64,000 nt of DNA from UKL13-3 sp964392775. GTDB lineage: Bacteria > Bacteroidota > Bacteroidia > UKL13-3. Both the position numbers and the translations under genes were made by a program. The notes below the pieces were generated by a model. It was given only the letters and a program-made list of their open reading frames with translations. It was not told where the DNA came from and did no database searches. Where the stretch lies: positions 1-64,000 of the forward strand of contig CAYMRD010000002.1 in the NCBI GenBank assembly GCA_964392775.1, given 5' to 3'. Shown here piece after piece: positions 27,180 to 35,021 of this stretch; positions within the stretch are counted from its first letter, which is position 1; each line of letters opens with the position of its first letter.

Positions 27180-27226
27180 TCAAGCCATGAAGTGGGTTCC
27201 CTCTTCATAGGGTAAAAGTTCAGCAC

Positions 27227-29899
27227 ATGATAAAAGCAGGTATTTTTTTTGGCGGCAACTCCCGCGAGCGTGAAGTAAGTTTTGCAGGTGGCAGAACCGT
27301 ATATGATAATCTGGATAAGTCGCTGTTTGAGGCCGTTCCGGTTTTTGTGGACAGCTTCAATAACTTCATTCTGCTCGACTGGCATTTTATCTATAAAGGA
27401 AGTATCCGTGATTTTTATCCTCCGGTACAATACCTCAAAAATAATAAACATAATATTCAGGTATATGCCGAAAGCATTGAAGAAGCTTATGCCGACAACG
27501 GTCGTAAGATGGCTTCAGCACTGGGTAAAATACTCAAGCCTGATGAGTTGAGCAAATACATGGATATTGCATTCTTGGCGTTACATGGAAGTTTCGGTGA
27601 GGATGGAACCATACAAGGTTTACTGGAGTGGCAACAAATTCCATATACAGGTTCGGGCATTTTGCCATCGGCTATCGGTATGCACAAAAAAGTGCAAAAA
27701 AGTTTGATGCAGCAATCCGGTTTTGCAACACCTAAATGGAGTTCGATTCGCAAATCGGAATGGCTGACGGGTGACCGCAAGAAATACTTTACACAAATGC
27801 AGCGTGAAGTAGGTTTGCCATTTGTGGTAAAGCCTGCAAACCAGGGTTCTTCGGTGGGTGTAAGTGTTATCAGTGATAAAAACTTTGACAACTTTGAACA
27901 GGCTATATACAAAAGCTTTTTCATGCAGCGTATTTCGGCTGATGAGTGGAAATCAAAACAAAGCGCTGAGCGTATTGCATTTATTCAAAAGTTGAGCGAT
28001 GTAAAAGAAGGAATTGGATTGCCATTGCTTGCCAATGGTAAAATTATTTACCATCCCGATACGTTGATTGCATTTTTGGATAGATACCTGAAAACACATA
28101 CAGAAGTGATGCTGGAAAGTGTTTACAGCGAAACAGAATGTTTGATTGAATCGTTTATCGAAGGCCGGGAGTTTTCGTGTATTGTACTGAAGAATGAAGA
28201 CGGAACATCTGTGGCTTTACCGCCTACCGAGATTGTAAAAGGCAAAGAAGTATATGATTACCGCTCAAAATATTTGCCGGGCTTATCGCGTAAAATCACT
28301 CCGATTGACTTACCGGAGAAAGATGTTCAGCGGATTCGCAAAGCATGTGCAGAGTTGTTTGAGTTTTTTCACTTCAACGTATATGCCCGTATTGATGGAT
28401 TTATCAATGGCAAGGGGGAATTGTTTCTTAACGATCCGAATACCACTTCGGGCATGATGCCATCATCATTTTTCTTTCATCAGGCAGCCGAGATTGGTTT
28501 AAATCCATCTCAGTTTCTTACCTATATTTTAAGAACCTCACTAAGCGAGCGGGTGGATACTTTGCCTGTTCATCATCAATACAAAGGCTTGCTGCAGCAA
28601 CTGGATGCAGCAATTAAAAGCAATAAGTCGCATAAAAAAGATAAAAAACGTGTGGCCGTTTTTATGGGTGGTTATTCAACCGAGCGTCATATATCGGTTG
28701 AAAGCGGACGGAATATTTATGAGAAGCTGGCTTCATCAGCCAAGTATCAACCATTCCCGGTTTTTGTTACAGGCAACGATCAGGCGCATCAGTTATATCT
28801 TATTCCGATTAACGTGATGCTGAAAGACAATGCTGATGATATCAGGGAAAAGGCAGAACATTTTAAACGTGCGCCCATCATCAATAAAATTATTGCTGAG
28901 TGTAAACCCATCATTGATAAGTATGGCAACGAAGCCAATTTGTTTGAACCGAAACAAATAACTTATAAAGAGTTATCGAAGTTAGCAGATATGGTTTTCA
29001 TCGGCTTACATGGTCGTCCGGGCGAAGATGGTACCGTACAAAAAGAACTTATCAAATACAAAATTCCGTTTAACGGTTCGGGTGTGGAGAGTTCGCAAAT
29101 TACCATCAATAAATACACCACCAATCAGTTGTTGCACAAACACGGATTTTTAGTGGCCGATCAATATTTGGTATATGAAGACAAATGGGCTAAAAACAGT
29201 AAACAAATCATTGACGAAATTGAAAAAATAGGCTATCCGCTGATTGCCAAACCTGCGGATGACGGTTGCAGTTCGGCTGTTAAAAAAATAAAAAATAAAC
29301 AGGAGCTGCTCAACTATGCCGAAGGAGTGTTTCGTCCGCAATTGGCTATCAGCGCAGCGTTAGCAAATCGCCTTGGATTAAAACCGAAGGAGGAGTTTCC
29401 AAAGAAAAATTATTTTTTGGTTGAGAAGTTTGTCGATAAGAACAATGCAGCACATTTCCTCGAAGTAACAGGAGGCATGCTCACCCGCTACGATAAAAAA
29501 GGGAAGCTGGTTTATGAATCTTTTGAACCATCCGAAACCCTGGCCGAAAGTGAAATCCTATCTTTAGAAGAAAAATTCTTAGCCGGACAGGGGCAAAATA
29601 TTACACCGGCACGTTACCATAAAACTCCGGCTGTGCGCAATGCCATCAGTAAAGAAGTGCAACGGGTATTGGTTGAAGGAGCCAGGTTGTTAAAGGTTGA
29701 AGGCTATTGCCGCATTGATGCTTTTGTGCGCATCAACAAACGGAATAAACCCGAAGTTATTTTTATTGAGGTGAATTCATTACCGGGCATGACCCCTGCT
29801 ACTGCTATCTTTCATCAGTGTGCACTAAACGGTTATAAACCGTATGAATTTATTGATGCCATTCTTGAATTTGGTCAGGAGAGGGTAAAGAAGTTCTAA
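27227..29899 (+). CDS. Tandem-fused D-alanine--D-alanine ligase family protein
   Basis: Two complete Ddl-like ATP-grasp units in one 890-residue chain, joined by a lysine-rich linker near 470. D-Ala-D-Ala ligase makes the dipeptide end of peptidoglycan precursors. Unit 1 starts GIFFGGNSREREVS and has the intact ATP loop KPANQGSSVGVS (from Lys202), but its metal site reads LNDPNTTSG (Asp403, Asn405) instead of the usual E-x-N-x-x-PG. Unit 2 starts VFMGGYSTERHIS and has the canonical IEVNSLPGMTP (Glu848, Asn850), but its ATP loop is altered (KPADDGCSSAV, from Lys675). The two halves may thus complement each other or have different substrates. In related genomes ddl lies near the PASTA gene; here the two are separated by an AT-rich island. 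Confidence 0.9.
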   Translation: MIKAGIFFGGNSREREVSFAGGRTVYDNLDKSLFEAVPVFVDSFNNFILLDWHFIYKGSIRDFYPPVQYLKNNKHNIQVYAESIEEAYADNGRKMASALGKILKPDELSKYMDIAFLALHGSFGEDGTIQGLLEWQQIPYTGSGILPSAIGMHKKVQKSLMQQSGFATPKWSSIRKSEWLTGDRKKYFTQMQREVGLPFVVKPANQGSSVGVSVISDKNFDNFEQAIYKSFFMQRISADEWKSKQSAERIAFIQKLSDVKEGIGLPLLANGKIIYHPDTLIAFLDRYLKTHTEVMLESVYSETECLIESFIEGREFSCIVLKNEDGTSVALPPTEIVKGKEVYDYRSKYLPGLSRKITPIDLPEKDVQRIRKACAELFEFFHFNVYARIDGFINGKGELFLNDPNTTSGMMPSSFFFHQAAEIGLNPSQFLTYILRTSLSERVDTLPVHHQYKGLLQQLDAAIKSNKSHKKDKKRVAVFMGGYSTERHISVESGRNIYEKLASSAKYQPFPVFVTGNDQAHQLYLIPINVMLKDNADDIREKAEHFKRAPIINKIIAECKPIIDKYGNEANLFEPKQITYKELSKLADMVFIGLHGRPGEDGTVQKELIKYKIPFNGSGVESSQITINKYTTNQLLHKHGFLVADQYLVYEDKWAKNSKQIIDEIEKIGYPLIAKPADDGCSSAVKKIKNKQELLNYAEGVFRPQLAISAALANRLGLKPKEEFPKKNYFLVEKFVDKNNAAHFLEVTGGMLTRYDKKGKLVYESFEPSETLAESEILSLEEKFLAGQGQNITPARYHKTPAVRNAISKEVQRVLVEGARLLKVEGYCRIDAFVRINKRNKPEVIFIEVNSLPGMTPATAIFHQCALNGYKPYEFIDAILEFGQERVKKF

Positions 29900-29922
29900 T
29901 GGCAATTTTTTGTATACTAAGT

Positions 29923-30554
29923 TACCGGTAATTTTATGAAGACAATTGTAACCCTAATTTTAACATTAATTGTCACCGCTAATTTAAAAGCGCAAGACAT
30001 TTGGAAGGACACAACACTTTTTAACTCCTTTGACAGAGTTATCGAGCCTGAACTTAAGCATTTCAAACAGCAAAAAATTGACACCTTATTTATTTATACA
30101 GAATATTGTTGGGGGTGCGTATTTCCCAAAGACAATGATGAAAAGTGTCATAATCCCTCCTGGAACCATGCCTATTACTTTATCTGGCAAAAAAACAATG
30201 AAACATTTTTCACTGTCAGAGACGATTGCTTCGATTATGCCACTTTAAAAATAGACTCCAATTTTTTTGAATACTTTTATTCTATTAAAGACTTCCTCAT
30301 AAATGATAGACTTAAAGAACCAAATTATTGGATTGATCACGCATATGCTTCAAACATTATTATGATTGACAAGCATAATAACTTTTCTCTATTTTTTGAT
30401 GGAAGTTATTTTTATCACGACATGTCCAACCCTGCCGTTATTTATAACAATACAACATTAAGAAAGAAATTTCTTGACAATATAAATAGCTACCTCAAAG
30501 ACGACCTTTTGACGTATTTAATTCCCTCAAGACAAAGGAAAAACTACCGGTAAT
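29923..30554. mobile_element. AT-rich single-gene island flanked by TACCGGTAAT
   Basis: The unknown gene at 29936-30553 is bracketed by an exact 10-base direct repeat, TACCGGTAAT, at 29923-29932 and 30545-30554; the right copy contains the gene's stop codon. The enclosed DNA is visibly more AT-rich than the neighbours. No transposase or integrase is present. A near-identical boundary motif flanks the DUF1275 gene at 49.8-50.5 kb. I infer, without proof, that both are gene-sized insertions. Confidence 0.45.
29936..30553 (+). CDS. Exported protein of unknown function
   Basis: A 205-residue protein I do not recognise. The first 19 residues (MKTIVTLILTLIVTANLKA) are a signal peptide. The mature part is rich in aromatic residues (many Tyr, Phe, Trp) and has four cysteines (YCWGCVF, EKCHN and DDCFDY), which could form disulphides. 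No lipobox is present. Codon use differs from the neighbours: AT-rich, with AGA arginine codons and little GC in third positions. The ATG follows the repeat TTACCGGTAATTTT directly, and the TAATTTTA in it resembles a -7 box, so the gene may be transcribed from its own boundary. It sits between ddl and the PASTA gene, which I would expect to be neighbours. Confidence 0.65.
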   Translation: MKTIVTLILTLIVTANLKAQDIWKDTTLFNSFDRVIEPELKHFKQQKIDTLFIYTEYCWGCVFPKDNDEKCHNPSWNHAYYFIWQKNNETFFTVRDDCFDYATLKIDSNFFEYFYSIKDFLINDRLKEPNYWIDHAYASNIIMIDKHNNFSLFFDGSYFYHDMSNPAVIYNNTTLRKKFLDNINSYLKDDLLTYLIPSRQRKNYR

Positions 30555-31013
30555 ATGCGTCTGTCGCAAGTGGTGCTAACCGCTTAAGGTTTGCATTTGG
30601 TTTCCGAATTTCATTATCTTGGATTGAGAAGTTGTTCCTCGCAATCGCCACCAGCGGCAGGCGCGGGAACGAAGTTCTCCTACGACAAGGCTTCGGTGAA
30701 TGAAAAACGATGAAAGAGCACAAAGAATACGCAGGACTTGGTCTTGGTGAAACTTTGTGTCTTGGAGCCCTGGAGGCGGTTTTTTCCTTGTACACGAAGA
30801 CTCCAAAAAAAGAAAGATGAAAGAGCACGAAGAATACGCACGACTTGGCCTTGGTGAAACTTTGTGTCTTGGAGCCCTGATGGCAACTTTTTCCTTGTAC
30901 ATTAGGACACAAAGCCTTATCATGCTTATTCGAGATTGTAATGAATTGGTTCACCTGAAAGTCATTGTAATCTTACGGTTCAGGTTTTGTGATTCAACCG
31001 TATTTATGTTTAT
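30554..31013. other. Non-coding stretch with decayed repeats
   Basis: 460 bases without a credible gene. The first 100 bases after the island hold TGGTGCTAACCGC and a GC-rich hairpin-like patch (CCACCAGCGGCAGGCGCGGG). A tandem repeat follows (30709-30900). The last 100 bases lead into the PASTA gene and contain no perfect TAnnTTTG box; TATTTATG (31001-31008) is the closest. Confidence 0.5.
30709..30900. repeat. Two tandem copies of an 85-base unit
   Basis: Units at 30709-30793 and 30816-30900 differ at about eight positions by eye. Each runs from GATGAAAGAGCAC through AACTTTGTGTCTTGGAGCCC to TTCCTTGTAC, with 22 bases between units. Short words such as CACAAAG and CTTTGTG recur at 1-130 and 46.3-46.5 kb. 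I see no coding potential. Confidence 0.75.
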
Positions 31014-31022
31014 TTGACCAAG

Positions 31023-31772
31023 ATGATGCAATTTATTAAAGTTCTATCGGCTAATCTGTTGGCCGTATTTGTGGTGGTTGTTTTGATGCTTACGGGCGTT
31101 TCGCTGGTGCTCAACCGCACAACCCGCCACGGAGAAGCACTTACTGTTCCCGATATCACGGGTTTGTCTATTGATGATGCCATCTCCATTCTGGATGCCA
31201 AACATCTTAAGTTTATGATAACCGACTCCCTGTTTTTTGAAGATAAACCCAAAAACAGTGTGCTCGACCAAAATCCTTCTCCCCAATCAAAAGTAAAAGA
31301 AGGTCGGGTGATTTATCTGACCTTAAACAGTACAAATGCTCCTTTGGTGAATATGCCAAATCTTATTGATGTCTCGCTAAGGCAGGCGCAGGTAATGTTG
31401 CAAAGCATAGGACTCAAACCGGGTCGTTTAATATACAAACCTGATATTGCTCAAAACGTAGTATTGCAACAGTTGTATAACAATACAGATATTTCTGCAG
31501 GAGATAAAATTGCCAAAGGGTCCATCGTTGATTTGGTATTAGGAGATGGGTTAGGACAAGGTGATGTTTCATTGCCTGATTTAACCGGATTAACCCTTGA
31601 TGAAGCCCGCAATTTATTGAGTAGTTCATCGTTAAATACAGGATCAGTTGTGTATCAGGGAGTTATTAAAGACTCGTTATCGACCAAAGTGTTCAGGCAA
31701 TCCCCTGCTTATTCCGATGGTGTGATGGTGGGCTCAGGACAGGCTGTTGACGTGTTTCTGAAACAAGAATGA
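31023..31772 (+). CDS. Membrane-anchored PASTA-domain protein
   Basis: A 249-residue protein with one N-terminal transmembrane segment (about 6-28) and three extracytoplasmic PASTA repeats (about 38-100, 105-175 and 180-249; pattern VPDITGLSIDDAI, MPNLIDVSLRQAQ, LPDLTGLTLDEAR). PASTA domains bind peptidoglycan fragments or muropeptides; in Firmicutes they form the sensor part of Ser/Thr kinases, but here there is no kinase domain, as is normal for Bacteroidota. Start: the frame opens at TTG 31014, but the double ATG at 31023/31026 is more likely. The stop overlaps the next ATG as ATGA, so the T9SS protein is co-transcribed. Confidence 0.88.
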   Translation: MMQFIKVLSANLLAVFVVVVLMLTGVSLVLNRTTRHGEALTVPDITGLSIDDAISILDAKHLKFMITDSLFFEDKPKNSVLDQNPSPQSKVKEGRVIYLTLNSTNAPLVNMPNLIDVSLRQAQVMLQSIGLKPGRLIYKPDIAQNVVLQQLYNNTDISAGDKIAKGSIVDLVLGDGLGQGDVSLPDLTGLTLDEARNLLSSSSLNTGSVVYQGVIKDSLSTKVFRQSPAYSDGVMVGSGQAVDVFLKQE

Positions 31773-34633
31773 GAAATTTTTTACACTATTTACTCTTAGC
31801 AGTTGCCCTGTGTCAGTCTGCTTTTACCTATGCTCAGCAAGGCAAAGAATCGTTGGTGCCGCTCAGGTCTAATCCGCGTTTGCAGGAAGAAGCAATATCT
31901 CAACCTTCAGTGTCTGTTCTACCAATGGCCATATTTCAAAAGAAGGCATCTCTTGGTCAGCGGTTTCCGTTTATTGACTGGTTTGACCAGGCCGGTACCG
32001 AACTGTACGATAGCTTATGGGATTTGAAATTGGTGAAACGCCAAGGCGAATGGGCTGTGTTGAATGCTCAGAATGAATCGGGGGTGATATATTCGGGAGG
32101 TGATGGAAGTTTTGGAGAAACGGATGTATTGCTCTCCCGCGATATTGATATCTCGGGTTCAAACGGACAACTGTTTATTTCGTTTCAATACAGCACAGGT
32201 ACTACATGGCAAAATGGCGATTCGTTGGTGCTGCAACTTGAAACGCCATCCGGAAATTATAAATCCATTTGGCAATCACCCAATATAGCTTTGTCGGAAG
32301 TAACGGTTAGAATAAATATTCCACTGGCTGATTATAGTTCAGCGGCCTTTCACCTGAGGTTTAAAAATTACACAACCTGTTTGAATACAAACACTCAAAC
32401 ATTTTTGCTAAAGAATGTAATATTAGCCGACAGATTGACTCTTCCGTTTTACGAACGGTTTTTAATATCAGAAGAATCTGACACGCTTACTCCGATTGGC
32501 AATAACTGGCAAAGAGCTCAGACAACGATTTATAAAAAAGGAGGAGCTTCCGATGGAAATGCGGCAGCTTTCAATGCTTTCCGCCAATCGGGAAGTGCAT
32601 ACAATAACAATGGTTATGGAGATACGTTGCACAGTCAGCCGATGAGTTTATTGACCAATACAATTAGCGATTCTGTTTTTCTGAATTTTTTGTATCGGTC
32701 AATGCCGGCAGCCGACCAAACGGATTCACTGTTTCTAGAATATCTAAATAATACGGGACAATGGATTCGAGTGTGGCAGATTGGAGCTTCATCCTTGGGG
32801 GTGAAAGGGATGTATTCGCAACAAATAAATATCGGACGTTTTCGTCATGAGAATTTTCAATTCAGGTTATTCTCTAAATCAGATAACAGTTTCACAGACA
32901 CTCTTCAGTTTTTAGTTTCGGATTTTAATATTGGTCAGCGTTTAAAGTTACCTTTTGTAGATGATTTTTCGAGTGTTTCTTTATTTCCGTCATCGGCTCG
33001 CTGGAACGATCGTTATGTGTACATCAACAATGATTTTGCTCTTAATCCGCCCAGTGTAAATGTAGCCACGTTTGATGGGGTGGATGAGTATGGAAATGCC
33101 TATGGAAGTGGAAATGGTTATTTGGATACATTGACAAGCAAATCACTTTTGTTGTCGGGGTTGAGCCGTTCTGATTCAGTATACCTGAGCTTCTATGTGC
33201 AGCCTCAAGGGTGGGGTGATATGCCTAATGCAACAGATTCGTTGGTGCTTGAATTCAGAAGTCTGTCAAGTGAACCTGCTGCGTGGACGAAAGTTTGGAT
33301 TGGATTCGGATCAGACTATTCGGCAACTGCGTTTACCGAAGTTTATGTGCTTGTTGATTCTGCTTATCTGCACTCCGATTTTCAGTTTCGTTTTCGCAAC
33401 TATGGAAGCCGTACCGGAAACATAGACAACTGGCATATTGATTATATTCGCCTCGACCGGGGGCGCGCAAAGGGAGATGGGTATTTTGATTTTGCAGCTA
33501 CGGTAAATCCCCCCTCGCTACTCAAAACATATTCATCAATGCCCCGCAATCATTACAATGTAAATGCAGCAGGGTATACCAATACCAATCAAAGTTTAGG
33601 TATCAGCAATAATGATACAACAGCCTTCCCTCTTAATTTCGGACGGGTAGTGTTTAATCCTGAAAACACAAGATTAGATTCGTTCCCAAATACACTTCCA
33701 AATGTGGGTGGTAAAACGGTGGTAAGCGCAACGGTAAATAGTCAGGTTACTTTGTCAACAGCCGAAACATCCGACTCACTTATTTTCAGAGCCAGGTATT
33801 TTGTCAATCAAAACAATAATCAGGATAATATTCCGTCCAACGATACAGTTCAGGTGCAAACGATCTTCAGCAATTATTTTGCGTATGATGATGGAACAGC
33901 CGAAGCGGGTTATGGTATAGAGATTGAACCCGGTGCTGTAGCCTTAGGGTATAAACTCGAAACAGCCGACCAACTTTATGGGTTGAGCATGCATTTCAAT
34001 CAATCGTTTGTGGATGTGAGTACACAAAGTTTTACCCTTTGTGTGTGGAGTGCTATAGGTACAAACGCAGATGGAACGGGTGAAGTTCCGTTAAAGAAAA
34101 TCTTACAGTCGCGCCCGTCATACATGAATCAACGCAATGGTTTTTATTACCTGAAGTTTGATCAGCCTTTGGCTTTGCCTGCAGGTAAATTTTACATTGG
34201 ATGGGAGCAATCAACCGTGTTTCAGCTAAACATGGGGTTTGATATGAATTACCGTATCAATGGTGTACCGGCAAAAAATCCCGATATGTGGTTCCATGTA
34301 AAAGATGGCGTTTGGGGTAAAACACAATTTAACGGAGCCTTGATGATGCGCCCTATTGTGGGTAAGTGGATAGATCCTCCGGTAGGCATGGTTGAGGTGG
34401 AGAAAAAGTTTGATGCAGGCCTGTATCCAAATCCTGCCACTGATTTTATGACCGTTGAAACCTTGTCAGAAAATGAATTGCAGATTGACCTGTACGATGT
34501 TCAGGGTAAAAAAATATTGACCCAAACAGGTAAAACAATATCTTTGTCGGGCATTTCTGTGGGAATGTATTTTGTAAACATTACCGATACCGTTACCGGT
34601 GACAGCGTTACTAAAAAACTACTAATCAATTAA
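31769..34633 (+). CDS. Large secreted protein with type A T9SS sorting domain
   Basis: A 954-residue exported protein with a signal peptide (LHYLLLAVALCQSAFTYAQ). The body contains several repeated beta-rich modules, each with a WQN/WxR..SxxxPF pattern and phrases such as LPFYERF, LPFVDDFSS and SFYVQPQGWGD, resembling MAM/jelly-roll-like units; I cannot name the fold with confidence. The last 75 residues are a clear type A T9SS sorting domain: LYPNPATDFMTVE, LYDVQGKKI, ISVGMYFVNI and a basic end (KKLLIN). It is thus exported by T9SS and anchored or released at the surface. It overlaps the PASTA gene by four bases and precedes the rhodanese gene by 16 bases. Confidence 0.85.
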   Translation: MRNFLHYLLLAVALCQSAFTYAQQGKESLVPLRSNPRLQEEAISQPSVSVLPMAIFQKKASLGQRFPFIDWFDQAGTELYDSLWDLKLVKRQGEWAVLNAQNESGVIYSGGDGSFGETDVLLSRDIDISGSNGQLFISFQYSTGTTWQNGDSLVLQLETPSGNYKSIWQSPNIALSEVTVRINIPLADYSSAAFHLRFKNYTTCLNTNTQTFLLKNVILADRLTLPFYERFLISEESDTLTPIGNNWQRAQTTIYKKGGASDGNAAAFNAFRQSGSAYNNNGYGDTLHSQPMSLLTNTISDSVFLNFLYRSMPAADQTDSLFLEYLNNTGQWIRVWQIGASSLGVKGMYSQQINIGRFRHENFQFRLFSKSDNSFTDTLQFLVSDFNIGQRLKLPFVDDFSSVSLFPSSARWNDRYVYINNDFALNPPSVNVATFDGVDEYGNAYGSGNGYLDTLTSKSLLLSGLSRSDSVYLSFYVQPQGWGDMPNATDSLVLEFRSLSSEPAAWTKVWIGFGSDYSATAFTEVYVLVDSAYLHSDFQFRFRNYGSRTGNIDNWHIDYIRLDRGRAKGDGYFDFAATVNPPSLLKTYSSMPRNHYNVNAAGYTNTNQSLGISNNDTTAFPLNFGRVVFNPENTRLDSFPNTLPNVGGKTVVSATVNSQVTLSTAETSDSLIFRARYFVNQNNNQDNIPSNDTVQVQTIFSNYFAYDDGTAEAGYGIEIEPGAVALGYKLETADQLYGLSMHFNQSFVDVSTQSFTLCVWSAIGTNADGTGEVPLKKILQSRPSYMNQRNGFYYLKFDQPLALPAGKFYIGWEQSTVFQLNMGFDMNYRINGVPAKNPDMWFHVKDGVWGKTQFNGALMMRPIVGKWIDPPVGMVEVEKKFDAGLYPNPATDFMTVETLSENELQIDLYDVQGKKILTQTGKTISLSGISVGMYFVNITDTVTGDSVTKKLLIN

Positions 34634-34649
34634 TCTATAATTATATACA

Positions 34650-34952
34650 ATGAGCGACATTACTTGTGAAGAATTAAAGGAACGGATGGATAAAGGAGAA
34701 GCCCTTACAGTTATTGATGTACGTGAACCGTATGAGTACGAAGAGTTTAATATTGGTGCACAGTTGATTCCTTTGGGTGAAATTCCGGGCCGTTTAGAAG
34801 AGCTTGCTCATCTTAAAAATGAAGAGGTGATTGTACATTGCCGCAGTGGTGCCCGCAGCGGGAACGCCAAACTATTTATGATGGAAAACGGATTTACCAA
34901 CGTGCGCAACCTCATTGGAGGAATGGTGCAATGGCAGGCTACTGCTAAGTAA
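34650..34952 (+). CDS. Single-domain rhodanese-like protein
   Basis: A 100-residue cytoplasmic rhodanese (GlpE/PspE-like). The start DITCEELKERMDKGEA, the VIDVREPYEYEEFN block and the active-site loop VHCRSGARSG (Cys64) are all canonical. Such proteins carry sulfur as a persulfide between a donor and an acceptor; the partner here is unknown. It lies 16 bases after the T9SS protein gene and ends before a strong terminator (34973-35007), closing the PASTA-T9SS-rhodanese transcript. Confidence 0.9.
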   Translation: MSDITCEELKERMDKGEALTVIDVREPYEYEEFNIGAQLIPLGEIPGRLEELAHLKNEEVIVHCRSGARSGNAKLFMMENGFTNVRNLIGGMVQWQATAK

Positions 34953-34972
34953 ACGTGGTTTAATAAACTTGT

Positions 34973-35007
34973 AAAAGCAGCAATGGTCGTTTCCATTGCT
35001 GCTTTTT
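34973..35007 (+). terminator. Rho-independent terminator after the rhodanese gene
   Basis: AAAAGCAGCAATGG pairs perfectly with CCATTGCTGCTTTT around TCGTTT and continues into T. The promoter of the cytochrome gene (TATTTTG at 35010-35016) begins three bases later. Confidence 0.9.
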
Positions 35008-35021
35008 AGTATTTTGCAAAC

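Noticed and set aside
30554..30620. Integron attC-like site next to the island (TGGTGCTAACCGC)
   Set aside because: I could not fit the required RYYYAAC/GTTRRRY core pair at suitable spacing; kept only as a question in the island finding.
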